Program-made: the position numbers and the translations under genes | Notes under the pieces: model-generated | Told to the model about the DNA's origin: nothing | Databases searched by the model: none | The model's input: only the letters and a program-made list of their open reading frames with translations | Source: Bradyrhizobium diazoefficiens | GTDB lineage: Bacteria; Pseudomonadota; Alphaproteobacteria; Rhizobiales; Xanthobacteraceae | Assembly: GCF_016612535.1 (NCBI RefSeq) | Contig: NZ_JAENXS010000001.1 | Span: forward strand, 2,009,501 to 2,073,500 | Direction: 5' to 3' | Length of the DNA stretch: 64,000 nt | Shown here: positions 57,113 through 64,000 of the stretch, piece by piece | Layout of the letters: each line of letters starts with the position of its first letter | Numbering within the stretch: the stretch's first letter is position 1

Positions 57113-58510
57113 ATGAAGCCGCCGCGCAAGCTGCACATCAAATCATATGGCTGCCAGATGAACGTCTACGATGCCCAGCGCATGGTGGACACGCTGGCTC
57201 CGGAAGGATTCGTGGAGACGGCCAGCGCCGAGGATGCCGACCTCGTCATCCTCAACACCTGCCACATCCGCGAGAAGGCCTCCGAAAAGGTCTATTCCGA
57301 GCTCGGCCGCCTGCGCGTCGCCAAGGACGAGGCCGTACGCGGGGGCCGCGCCATGCAGATCGCGGTGGCAGGCTGCGTCGCGCAGGCCGAGGGCGAGGAG
57401 ATCGTGCGCCGCGCGTCGGCGGTCGACGTCGTGGTCGGGCCGCAGAGCTATCATCATCTCCCCGAATTGTTGAAGCGCGCCGGCAAAGAAGGCCGCGCGA
57501 TCGAGACCGAGTTTCCGGCCGCCGACAAGTTCGGCTATCTCGCCCAGCCGAAACCCGAAGCGATCCGCGCCCGCGGCATTTCCGCTTTCGTTACAGTGCA
57601 GGAAGGCTGCGACAAGTTCTGCACCTTCTGCGTCGTGCCCTATACGCGCGGCGCGGAGGTCTCGCGCCCCGTGGCAAAGATCGTCGACGACGTGAAGCGG
57701 CTCGCCGACAACGGCGTGCGCGAGCTCACCCTGATCGGGCAGAACGTCAACGCCTATCACGGCGACGGCCCTGACGGAAAAAGCTGGGGGCTCGGCAGGC
57801 TGCTCGAACATCTGGCGCTGATTCCCGGCATCGCGCGGCTGCGCTATTCGACCAGCCATCCCCGCGACGTCGATGACACCTTGATCGCCGCCCACCGCGA
57901 TCTCGACGCCCTGATGCCGTTCGTGCACCTGCCGGTGCAGTCGGGCTCGGACCGAATCCTGGCCGCCATGAACCGGAAACATACCGCCGATGATTACCGG
58001 CGTGTCATCGACCGATTCCGGGCCGCGCGCCAAGACATTGCTTTTTCATCAGATTTTATCGTGGGCTTCCCGGGCGAGAGCGAGCAAGATTTTCTCGCCA
58101 CACTCGCGCTTGTCACGCAAATCGGCTACGCTGCGGCGTATTCGTTCAAATACTCCGCCCGGCGGGGAACGCCGGCCGCGGATATGCAGGAGACGGTGTC
58201 CCCAGCCGAGATGGACCAGCGATTGGAGCGGCTCCAGGAACTGATCGACAGCCAGCAATCGGCCTTCAACAAGGCCGGGATTGGCACAACGATCGATGTT
58301 CTGTTCGAGCGCCCGGCGCGCAAGGCCGGCCAGATCGTCGGCCGCACCGCATTTCTCCAGCCCGCGCATGTGATGGCCTCGCCCGACATCATCGGACAAA
58401 TCCTGCCGGTGCGGATCGACAGCCTCGAACGTTACAGTTTCCTCGGCGAGCTCGCCACGCCACATCTTGCGCGCGAGCCCGCTTTATCATCCATCGCCAC
58501 TGGAGCCTGA
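57113..58510 (+). CDS. miaB: tRNA-2-methylthio-N6-dimethylallyladenosine synthase MiaB
   Basis: A 465-aa radical SAM methylthiotransferase acting on A37 of tRNAs. The N-terminal UPF0004 cluster has C14 (SYGCQMN) and NTCHIREKA; the radical-SAM cluster is C166xxxC170xxC173 (GCDKFCTFC); a TRAM domain is at the end. Length is normal. It is the first gene of the miaB-phoH-ybeY-corC-lnt block. Confidence 0.96.
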   Translation: MKPPRKLHIKSYGCQMNVYDAQRMVDTLAPEGFVETASAEDADLVILNTCHIREKASEKVYSELGRLRVAKDEAVRGGRAMQIAVAGCVAQAEGEEIVRRASAVDVVVGPQSYHHLPELLKRAGKEGRAIETEFPAADKFGYLAQPKPEAIRARGISAFVTVQEGCDKFCTFCVVPYTRGAEVSRPVAKIVDDVKRLADNGVRELTLIGQNVNAYHGDGPDGKSWGLGRLLEHLALIPGIARLRYSTSHPRDVDDTLIAAHRDLDALMPFVHLPVQSGSDRILAAMNRKHTADDYRRVIDRFRAARQDIAFSSDFIVGFPGESEQDFLATLALVTQIGYAAAYSFKYSARRGTPAADMQETVSPAEMDQRLERLQELIDSQQSAFNKAGIGTTIDVLFERPARKAGQIVGRTAFLQPAHVMASPDIIGQILPVRIDSLERYSFLGELATPHLAREPALSSIATGA

Positions 58511-58514
58511 ACCC

Positions 58515-59573
58515 TTGCCAAAAAGCGCATCGGATTCTTCTTCTATTGCTCCCAGCCGCAAATTTGATCGCGACATGCAAGTTCCACCCGAGACCCAGGT
58601 CGTCATCGACTTCGACGACAACCGCGCCGCATCCGCGCTGGTCGGACCTTACGGCCAGAACCTGGCGCAGATCGAGCGGCGGCTCGGCGTGGTCGTGGAC
58701 TCCAAGGGCAACCACATCACCATCGGCGGCACCCGCGACGGCTGCGACGCGGCGCGCCGCGTGCTGGAAACGCTCTACGCGCACGCCGTGAAGGGGCAGG
58801 ATGTCGACCAGGGCGAGGTCGAAGGCGCGATTCGCGCCGTCATCGCGCAAGGCTCCCTGTTCGAGTTCGACGCCAAGTCGGCGAAGTCCGTCTTCGACAG
58901 CATTAACTTGCGCAAGCGCCCGGTGCGCGCGCGCACGGCGGCGCAGGATTCGTACATCCGCGCGCTGAAGCGCCATGAGCTGGTGTTCGGCATCGGCCCC
59001 GCCGGCACCGGCAAGACCTGGCTCGCAGTCGCGCATGCCGCGCAATTGTTCGAGCGCAAGGAAGTCGACAAGATCATCCTGTCGCGTCCAGCGGTGGAGG
59101 CCGGCGAGCGGCTCGGCTTCCTGCCCGGCGACCTCCGCGAGAAGGTCGATCCTTATCTGCGCCCGATCTACGACGCGCTCTACGACCTGATGGATGCGCG
59201 CATCGTCGAGCGCGCACTCCAGACCGGCGAGATCGAGATCGCGCCGCTCGCCTTCATGCGCGGCCGCACGCTGACCAACGCCGCAATTATCCTCGACGAG
59301 GCGCAGAACACCACATCGATGCAGATGAAGATGTTCCTGACCCGTCTCGGCGAGAACAGCCGCATGATCGTGACCGGCGATCCCTCGCAGATCGATTTGC
59401 CGAACGGCCAGACCTCGGGGCTCGCGGAAGCGACCAAGTTGCTGAGCGGCGTCGAAGGCATTGCGCAAGTTCATTTCACCGCGGAAGACGTGATCCGCCA
59501 CGAGCTCGTGGCGCGGATCGTCTCGGCCTACGAAGGCTTGCCACAGCGGCCGGCCGCCGGCAAAAAAACCTGA
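58515..59573 (+). CDS. phoH: PhoH-family ATPase (YbeZ-like)
   Basis: A 352-aa P-loop protein. An N-terminal KH-like stretch (about 30-115) precedes Walker A GPAGTGKT at 161-168, and IILDEAQNTTSMQMKMFLTR is Walker B. PhoH/YbeZ is linked to ribosome and RNA quality control with YbeY, encoded next. TTG 58515 is chosen because GGAG is 9 bases upstream and it avoids the 44-base overlap with miaB required by an ORF start at 58467. Confidence 0.9.
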   Translation: MPKSASDSSSIAPSRKFDRDMQVPPETQVVIDFDDNRAASALVGPYGQNLAQIERRLGVVVDSKGNHITIGGTRDGCDAARRVLETLYAHAVKGQDVDQGEVEGAIRAVIAQGSLFEFDAKSAKSVFDSINLRKRPVRARTAAQDSYIRALKRHELVFGIGPAGTGKTWLAVAHAAQLFERKEVDKIILSRPAVEAGERLGFLPGDLREKVDPYLRPIYDALYDLMDARIVERALQTGEIEIAPLAFMRGRTLTNAAIILDEAQNTTSMQMKMFLTRLGENSRMIVTGDPSQIDLPNGQTSGLAEATKLLSGVEGIAQVHFTAEDVIRHELVARIVSAYEGLPQRPAAGKKT

Positions 59574-59634
59574 CGGGACAACAGCCGGACCCTGCGGGCG
59601 CGGATACGGCGCCTTTTCGTTCCGAACAAAGACA

Positions 59635-60144
59635 ATGTCACACCCCAACCTTCCCATGACCGAGGTTCTCGTCGTCGCCGATTGCTGGCAGCGCGAGCCC
59701 GACGCCGAAGCCGTGATCCAGCGCGCCCTGGCGGCCGCCGCCGAATCCGTCGACGACGACGTTGCGGAAGCGGAAGTGGCCGTCATGCTGACCGATGATG
59801 CCGGCATCCGCACGCTCAACGGCAACTGGCGCGGCATCGACAAGCCGACCAATGTGCTGTCGTTTCCCGCGCTCCAGCCGGAGGGTGAATGGAAGCCGGG
59901 CGACGCACCGCGCATGCTCGGCGACATCGCGATCGCCTACGAGACCATGCAGCGCGAGGCGGACGAGGAACACAAGCCGTTCGATCATCATTTGAGCCAT
60001 CTCGCCGTGCATGGTTTCCTGCATTTGATCGGCTACGATCACGAGAACGACGGCGACGCGGAACAGATGGAAGCGCTCGAAACCGAGATCCTGGCTCATC
60101 TCGGCATCCCCGACCCCTATGCAGATCGCGCGGGGGCGCACTGA
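59635..60144 (+). CDS. ybeY: rRNA maturation RNase YbeY
   Basis: A 169-aa zinc endoribonuclease for 16S rRNA 3' maturation and ribosome quality control. The signature is H126GFLH130LIGYDH136, with TNVLSFPA and GDIAIAYET before it. It stands between phoH and the CorC gene. Confidence 0.95.
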   Translation: MSHPNLPMTEVLVVADCWQREPDAEAVIQRALAAAAESVDDDVAEAEVAVMLTDDAGIRTLNGNWRGIDKPTNVLSFPALQPEGEWKPGDAPRMLGDIAIAYETMQREADEEHKPFDHHLSHLAVHGFLHLIGYDHENDGDAEQMEALETEILAHLGIPDPYADRAGAH

Positions 60145-60145
60145 G

Positions 60146-61264
60146 ATGCCGGATTCAGACCCTATTCACGACAATCCGCGCAACACGGCCAATCTCCCGG
60201 CCGTAGTGACGCCCGGCGAAGCCCTGCGCCCGACCGCAGACGGCTGGTTGCTGCGCGCCATCCGCACGCTGTTCGGCTGGAAGGCCGGATCGGTGCGCGA
60301 CGATCTCCAGGTCGTGCTCGACGCGACGACGCCTGGCGACACCGGCTTCTCCGCGGTCGAGCGCACCATGCTGCGCAACATCCTCGGCCTGCACGAGCGC
60401 CGCATCGCCGACGTCATGGTGCATCGCGCCGACGTCATCGCAGTGAAGCGCGACATCCCGCTCGGCGAATTGATGGACCGGTTCGAGAGCGCCGGCCATT
60501 CGCGCCTCGTCGTCTACAACGAGACGCTCGACGATCCCGTCGGCATCGTCCACATCCGCGACCTGCTCGCCTTCATGACCGTGCGTGCGCGCGTGTCGGA
60601 AGCCACCAAGACCAAGCGCAAGAAGCCGCTGCCGGCCGGCCTCGACCTGCGCAGCGTCGATCTCGCGCTGCCGCTGCAGGACGCGCGCATCATCCGGAAG
60701 CTGCTCTATGTGCCACCGTCGATGCGGGCGATCGATCTGCTCGCGCAAATGCAGGCCACGCGCATTCACCTTGCGCTGGTCGTTGACGAATATGGCGGCA
60801 GCGACGGGCTGGTCTCGCTCGAGGACATCGTCGAGCAGATCGTCGGCGAAATCGACGACGAGCATGACAGCGACGAGCCGCCGTCGATCGTCCGCCTGCC
60901 CGACAATGCCTTCATTGCCGATGCCCGCGCCAGCCTCGACGACGTCCGTACAGTGATCGGCGAGGACTTCGTCACCGGCGAGGCCGGCGAGGAAGTGGAG
61001 ACCCTGGGCGGCTATCTCGTCAGCTTCGTCGGCCGCCTGCCCGTGCGCGGTGAAGTGATCTCGGGTCCCGGTCATTACGAAGTCGAGGTGCTCGATGCCG
61101 ATCCGCGCCGCGTCAAGCGGTTGCGCATCGCGACGCGGAAGGAACGCCCCGCGCCGCGCACCCAGCGCGAGAGCCGCCGCCGCGAGGCCGCGCCGGAGAG
61201 TGGGCAACCGCCGGCCGGCGACACGCCAACTCCGCCGCCTGCCGACGGGACCGGCCCGCAGTGA
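60146..61264 (+). CDS. Hemolysin/CorC-type CBS-domain protein (YbeX-like)
   Basis: A 372-aa protein. Two CBS segments are visible (RIADVMVHRADVIAVKRDIPLGELMDRFESAGHSRLVVYNETLDDPVGIVHIRDLL and the region to YGGSDGLVSLEDIVEQIVGEIDDE), followed by a CorC_HlyC transporter-associated domain with LGGYLVSFVGRLPVRGE. YbeX is implicated in Mg2+ homeostasis and ribosome biology. A Pro/Arg-rich tail of about 45 residues follows. ATG 60146 begins one base after the ybeY stop. Confidence 0.9.
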   Translation: MPDSDPIHDNPRNTANLPAVVTPGEALRPTADGWLLRAIRTLFGWKAGSVRDDLQVVLDATTPGDTGFSAVERTMLRNILGLHERRIADVMVHRADVIAVKRDIPLGELMDRFESAGHSRLVVYNETLDDPVGIVHIRDLLAFMTVRARVSEATKTKRKKPLPAGLDLRSVDLALPLQDARIIRKLLYVPPSMRAIDLLAQMQATRIHLALVVDEYGGSDGLVSLEDIVEQIVGEIDDEHDSDEPPSIVRLPDNAFIADARASLDDVRTVIGEDFVTGEAGEEVETLGGYLVSFVGRLPVRGEVISGPGHYEVEVLDADPRRVKRLRIATRKERPAPRTQRESRRREAAPESGQPPAGDTPTPPPADGTGPQ

Positions 61265-62874
61265 GCCCGTTCCAGCGACTCCGCCAGATTGCCCTTGCCA
61301 TCATCCTGACTTGGGGATGGAAGCGCGCGCTCCTCGCGATGGCGTGCGGCGCGCTGTCGGTGCTGGCGCTGGCACCGTTCAATGCCTGGCCGGTGCTGTT
61401 CATCACCTTCCCCGTGATGGTCTGGCTGATCGACGGCGCCGGCGCCGGACGATATGGCGGTGTCCCCGCGGCGGCGCTGACCGGCTACTGGTTCGGGCTC
61501 GGCTATTTCATTCCCGGCCTCTACTGGATCGGCATCGCCTTCTTCGTCGACGCCGACGTGTTCGCCTGGCTGACGCCCTTCGCCGTGCTGGGCTTGCCGG
61601 CCTATCTCTCCATTTTCACGGCCATCGGTTTCGCGCTGGCCCGTCTGCTCTGGACCAAGGATGCCACCCGCATCCTCGCGCTCGCCGCGAGCCTCACGGT
61701 GAGCGAATGGTTGCGCGGGCACGTGCTCACGGGCTTTCCCTGGAACGCTTTCGGCTATGCGCTGTCGGAGCCGCTCGCATTGGCACAGACGGCATCGCTG
61801 ATCGGCCAGTGGGGCATGACGTTCCTCACGGTCGCGATCTTTGCGAGCCCTGCCGTGCTGATCGACCGCACGCGCGATCGCCGCATGGCATGGCGCATGC
61901 CGGCCGCGGCCATTGCGTTGCTGGTCGTCATGGGCATCTTCGGCGCCATCCGCCTGTCGCTGCATCCGACCACCATGGTCGCGGGCACCAGGCTGCGACT
62001 GATGCAGCCGAACCTCCAGCAGGATGCAAAGTTCAACTACTCCGCCAAGGCGGAGGTGATGAAGAAGTATCTGGCGCTGTCGGATCGCTCCTCCGGACCG
62101 CAATCGACCGGCGTGCGCGATGCCACCATTCTGATCTGGCCGGAATCCGCGTTTCCGTTCTTCCTGACCCGCGAAGCCGATGTGATGGCCGAGATCGCCG
62201 AGCTGTTGCCCAAGGGCACGGTGCTGATCACCGGGTCGGTCCGCGCCCCCGACCTACCTCCGCGCACGCCGATCACGCGGGCCTATAATTCGATCTACGT
62301 GATCGACCACGACGGCAGCGTGCTCGCGGTCTACGACAAGCTGCATTTGGTTCCGTTCGGAGAATATCTCCCGTTCCAGGACACGATGGAGAAGCTCGGC
62401 TTCGAGCAACTGACGCGCATGCGCGGCGGCTTCATTGCCGGCACGGTGCGGCACGTGCTGCCGGTGCCGGGGGCGCCGCCCGCGCTGCCGCTGATCTGCT
62501 ACGAGGCGATCTTCCCCGGCGAGGTTGGGACGCGCGACGAGCGTCCGGGCTGGATGGTGAACCTCACCAATGACGGCTGGTTCGGCATCTCGACCGGGCC
62601 GTACCAGCATCTGGAGCAGGCGCGGATGCGCGCCATCGAACTTGGGCTGCCGCTGGTCCGCTCCGCAAACACCGGCATCTCGGCCGTGGTCGATCCGGTA
62701 GGCCGCACGGTGGCGAGCCTCGGTCTCGGAATCGAAGGCATTTTGGACGCAAACCTGCCCACCGCAATCCCGCCCACAATCTATGCGAGAGTCGGTGACA
62801 TCCCCGCAGCGATGCTCGTCGCGCTGGCTGTGATTCTGGCGGTGCGACGCCGTTTGGCCAAACGGCACCCCTGA
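61261..62874 (+). CDS. lnt: Apolipoprotein N-acyltransferase
   Basis: A 537-aa inner-membrane enzyme for the last step of lipoprotein maturation. N-terminal hydrophobic segments precede a nitrilase-like domain with the triad: Glu in WPESAFPFFL, Lys in YDKLHLVPFGEYLPF, Cys in ICYEAIFPGE. GTG 61261 overlaps the upstream stop (GTGA). Confidence 0.95.
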   Translation: MSPFQRLRQIALAIILTWGWKRALLAMACGALSVLALAPFNAWPVLFITFPVMVWLIDGAGAGRYGGVPAAALTGYWFGLGYFIPGLYWIGIAFFVDADVFAWLTPFAVLGLPAYLSIFTAIGFALARLLWTKDATRILALAASLTVSEWLRGHVLTGFPWNAFGYALSEPLALAQTASLIGQWGMTFLTVAIFASPAVLIDRTRDRRMAWRMPAAAIALLVVMGIFGAIRLSLHPTTMVAGTRLRLMQPNLQQDAKFNYSAKAEVMKKYLALSDRSSGPQSTGVRDATILIWPESAFPFFLTREADVMAEIAELLPKGTVLITGSVRAPDLPPRTPITRAYNSIYVIDHDGSVLAVYDKLHLVPFGEYLPFQDTMEKLGFEQLTRMRGGFIAGTVRHVLPVPGAPPALPLICYEAIFPGEVGTRDERPGWMVNLTNDGWFGISTGPYQHLEQARMRAIELGLPLVRSANTGISAVVDPVGRTVASLGLGIEGILDANLPTAIPPTIYARVGDIPAAMLVALAVILAVRRRLAKRHP

Positions 62875-63039
62875 TTACGCCGTCGCTAGCGGTTTCCGGC
62901 GAGGCGGCGGGGAAACTTTTGACAATCGTGGTCGCACGGTTGACAGACTGCACACGGGCTCCCCATTCTGCACCCGCTGCAAAAGACAGCGGTGCATTGC
63001 TAAATTTCTCCGCAATGTTTCCCCAATCAGGGTGAAGTT

Positions 63040-63067
63040 TTGACGTCGCTGGCACCTGAGGAATACT
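63040..63067 (+). promoter_or_regulatory. Probable promoter of the XRE regulator
   Basis: TTGACG (63040-63045) and AATACT (63062-63067) with 16-base spacing, about 40 bases before ATG 63107. Two TTGACA sequences further upstream (62919, 62940) lack good -10 partners. Confidence 0.4.
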
Positions 63068-63106
63068 TTCTATTGCGCCGAGGGTGGTGTTTGGAGGGCT
63101 GAGGAA

Positions 63107-63520
63107 ATGTCGAAAGCGCCCAACCCTGTTGACAGATATGTCGGCAGTCGCGTGCGTATGCGCCGCATCATGTTGGGCATGAGCCAGGAAAAGCTCGGTG
63201 AAGCTTTGGGCCTGACATTCCAGCAGATTCAGAAGTACGAGAAGGGCACGAACCGCGTCGGTGCGAGCCGTATCCAGCAGATTGCCGAGATTCTCCAGGT
63301 GCCGGTGTCGTTCCTGTTCGAGGGCGGTCCGAGCGGCGTGGCCGGCCCTAACGGCTTCGCCGAAGGCGCTTCGCCCTCCTACGTCTCCGATTTCCTCGCG
63401 ACCTCCGAAGGGCTCGCGCTGACCAAGGCCTTCACCCGAATCACCGATTCGAAGCTGCGCCGTTCGATCGTCGATCTCGTCGAGCAGATCGCCGCCCGCG
63501 AAGGTCCGGACAAGCGCTGA
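63107..63520 (+). CDS. XRE-family helix-turn-helix regulator
   Basis: A 137-aa protein with one HTH_3 domain at about residues 10-70 (VGSRVRMRRIMLGMSQEKLGEALGLTFQQIQKYEKGTNRVGASRIQQIAEIL) and a C-terminal part with DSKLRRSIVDLVEQIAAR. It is the conserved alphaproteobacterial regulator often found near lnt and metK. Its targets in this organism are not known to me. Confidence 0.9.
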   Translation: MSKAPNPVDRYVGSRVRMRRIMLGMSQEKLGEALGLTFQQIQKYEKGTNRVGASRIQQIAEILQVPVSFLFEGGPSGVAGPNGFAEGASPSYVSDFLATSEGLALTKAFTRITDSKLRRSIVDLVEQIAAREGPDKR

Positions 63521-63635
63521 CACGCCACTTCATTCCGATTTGAGACTGCGCCAAATCTGGCCTATGTCGTCATTTGCGGACGCGCTTTGCGCGGCCTCCG
63601 CCGAAATGATACGATTCGAAGGCACAGATACGTCC

Positions 63636-64000
63636 ATGGCGAGCTCCAATTCGTTCGATTCCCAAACTATCCTCGCTGGTATCCGCCGCTGGGTGGAGAT
63701 CGAGACGCCGACGGAAGTGCCTGAACAGGTCAACAAGCTGACCTCGGTGGTCGCCGACCATTATCGCGATCTGCCCGTCACGCTCGAGCGCGTCGCCGGC
63801 GTCGATGGCTGCGGCGATCATCTCGTGGTGCGTTCGACCTGGGGCCAGGACCGCCCCGGTATCTTGGTGCTGAGTCATCTCGATACCGTTCATCCGATGG
63901 GCTTCATCGCGCGCCTGCCTTTCAAGGTCGAAGGCGACAGCGCGTTCGGCCCCGGCATCTACGACATGAAGGGCGGCGCCTACATCGCCTATCACGCTTT
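63636..64000 (+). CDS. M20-family metallopeptidase, N-terminal part (cut by window edge)
   Basis: An open frame from ATG 63636 (ATG 63606 in frame is possible) runs off the window. It has the M20/glutamate-carboxypeptidase pattern: ILAGIRRWVEIETPTEVPEQVNKL, then VLSHLDTVHPMG with the Zn-binding His and catalytic Asp, and FGPGIYDMKGGAYIAYHAF with the bridging Asp. The substrate is unknown. Confidence 0.85.
   Translation, partial: MASSNSFDSQTILAGIRRWVEIETPTEVPEQVNKLTSVVADHYRDLPVTLERVAGVDGCGDHLVVRSTWGQDRPGILVLSHLDTVHPMGFIARLPFKVEGDSAFGPGIYDMKGGAYIAYHA

Noticed and set aside
62919..62945. Two TTGACA hexamers as promoters for the XRE regulator.
   Set aside because: Neither has a reasonable -10 at 16-18 bases; the TTGACG/AATACT pair at 63040-63067 is better.

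Overview
The window is high-GC alphaproteobacterial chromosome and most resembles Bradyrhizobium or a close relative (Nitrobacteraceae). The evidence is the rpsT / dnaA / dnaN / recF / gyrB core, the tsaB-rimI-fur / miaB-phoH-ybeY-corC-lnt block, a DUF3551 secreted protein, a Bug-type solute-binding protein, an isoquinoline-oxidoreductase-like molybdoenzyme, and many intergenic hairpin repeats. This assignment is inference from gene content; no 16S gene is present.

Layout. 1-5.6 kb: end of a GNAT gene, then a leftward operon (membrane protein, winged-helix regulator, uppS) with two copies of one palindrome, a secreted trypsin-like protease, and an arsR / SRPBCC / DUF899 operon. 5.7-18.2 kb: accessory metabolism (Bug SBP, VOC protein, acyl-CoA synthetase, HD-GYP protein, IorAB-like molybdoenzyme, hydrolases, polysaccharide-export lipoprotein, msrA, small membrane protein). 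18.2-30 kb: replication core. rpsT is followed by about 1.25 kb without an intact gene upstream of dnaA (candidate oriC plus a stop-interrupted small ORF), then dnaA, dnaN, a DUF559 nuclease-like gene inside perfect inverted repeats, recF, a secreted protein with five diverged internal repeats preceded by a partial tandem duplicate of its own 5' end, and gyrB. 30-52.6 kb: a MurA-like enzyme with Asp at the usual catalytic Cys, a MATE exporter, several stress and metabolic genes, purC, a SulP-STAS-cNMP fusion, succinate-semialdehyde dehydrogenase, two serine hydrolases, an AMP-forming ligase, a PfkB-family kinase and murJ. 52.6-64 kb: trpS, a NifU-type scaffold, then the conserved tRNA-modification / ribosome-maturation / envelope block ending in lnt, an XRE regulator and the start of an M20 peptidase.

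The core blocks serve replication initiation, repair and supercoiling; tRNA modification (tsaB, miaB), ribosome biology (rimI, rpsT, ybeY, phoH) and envelope synthesis (uppS, MurA-like, murJ, lnt). The more unusual content is between them: DUF559 inside an inverted-repeat pair, the Asp-type MurA paralogue, the winged-helix/uppS operon with its palindromes, the five-repeat protein, and short tandem repeats lying directly against gene starts or stops at several loci.
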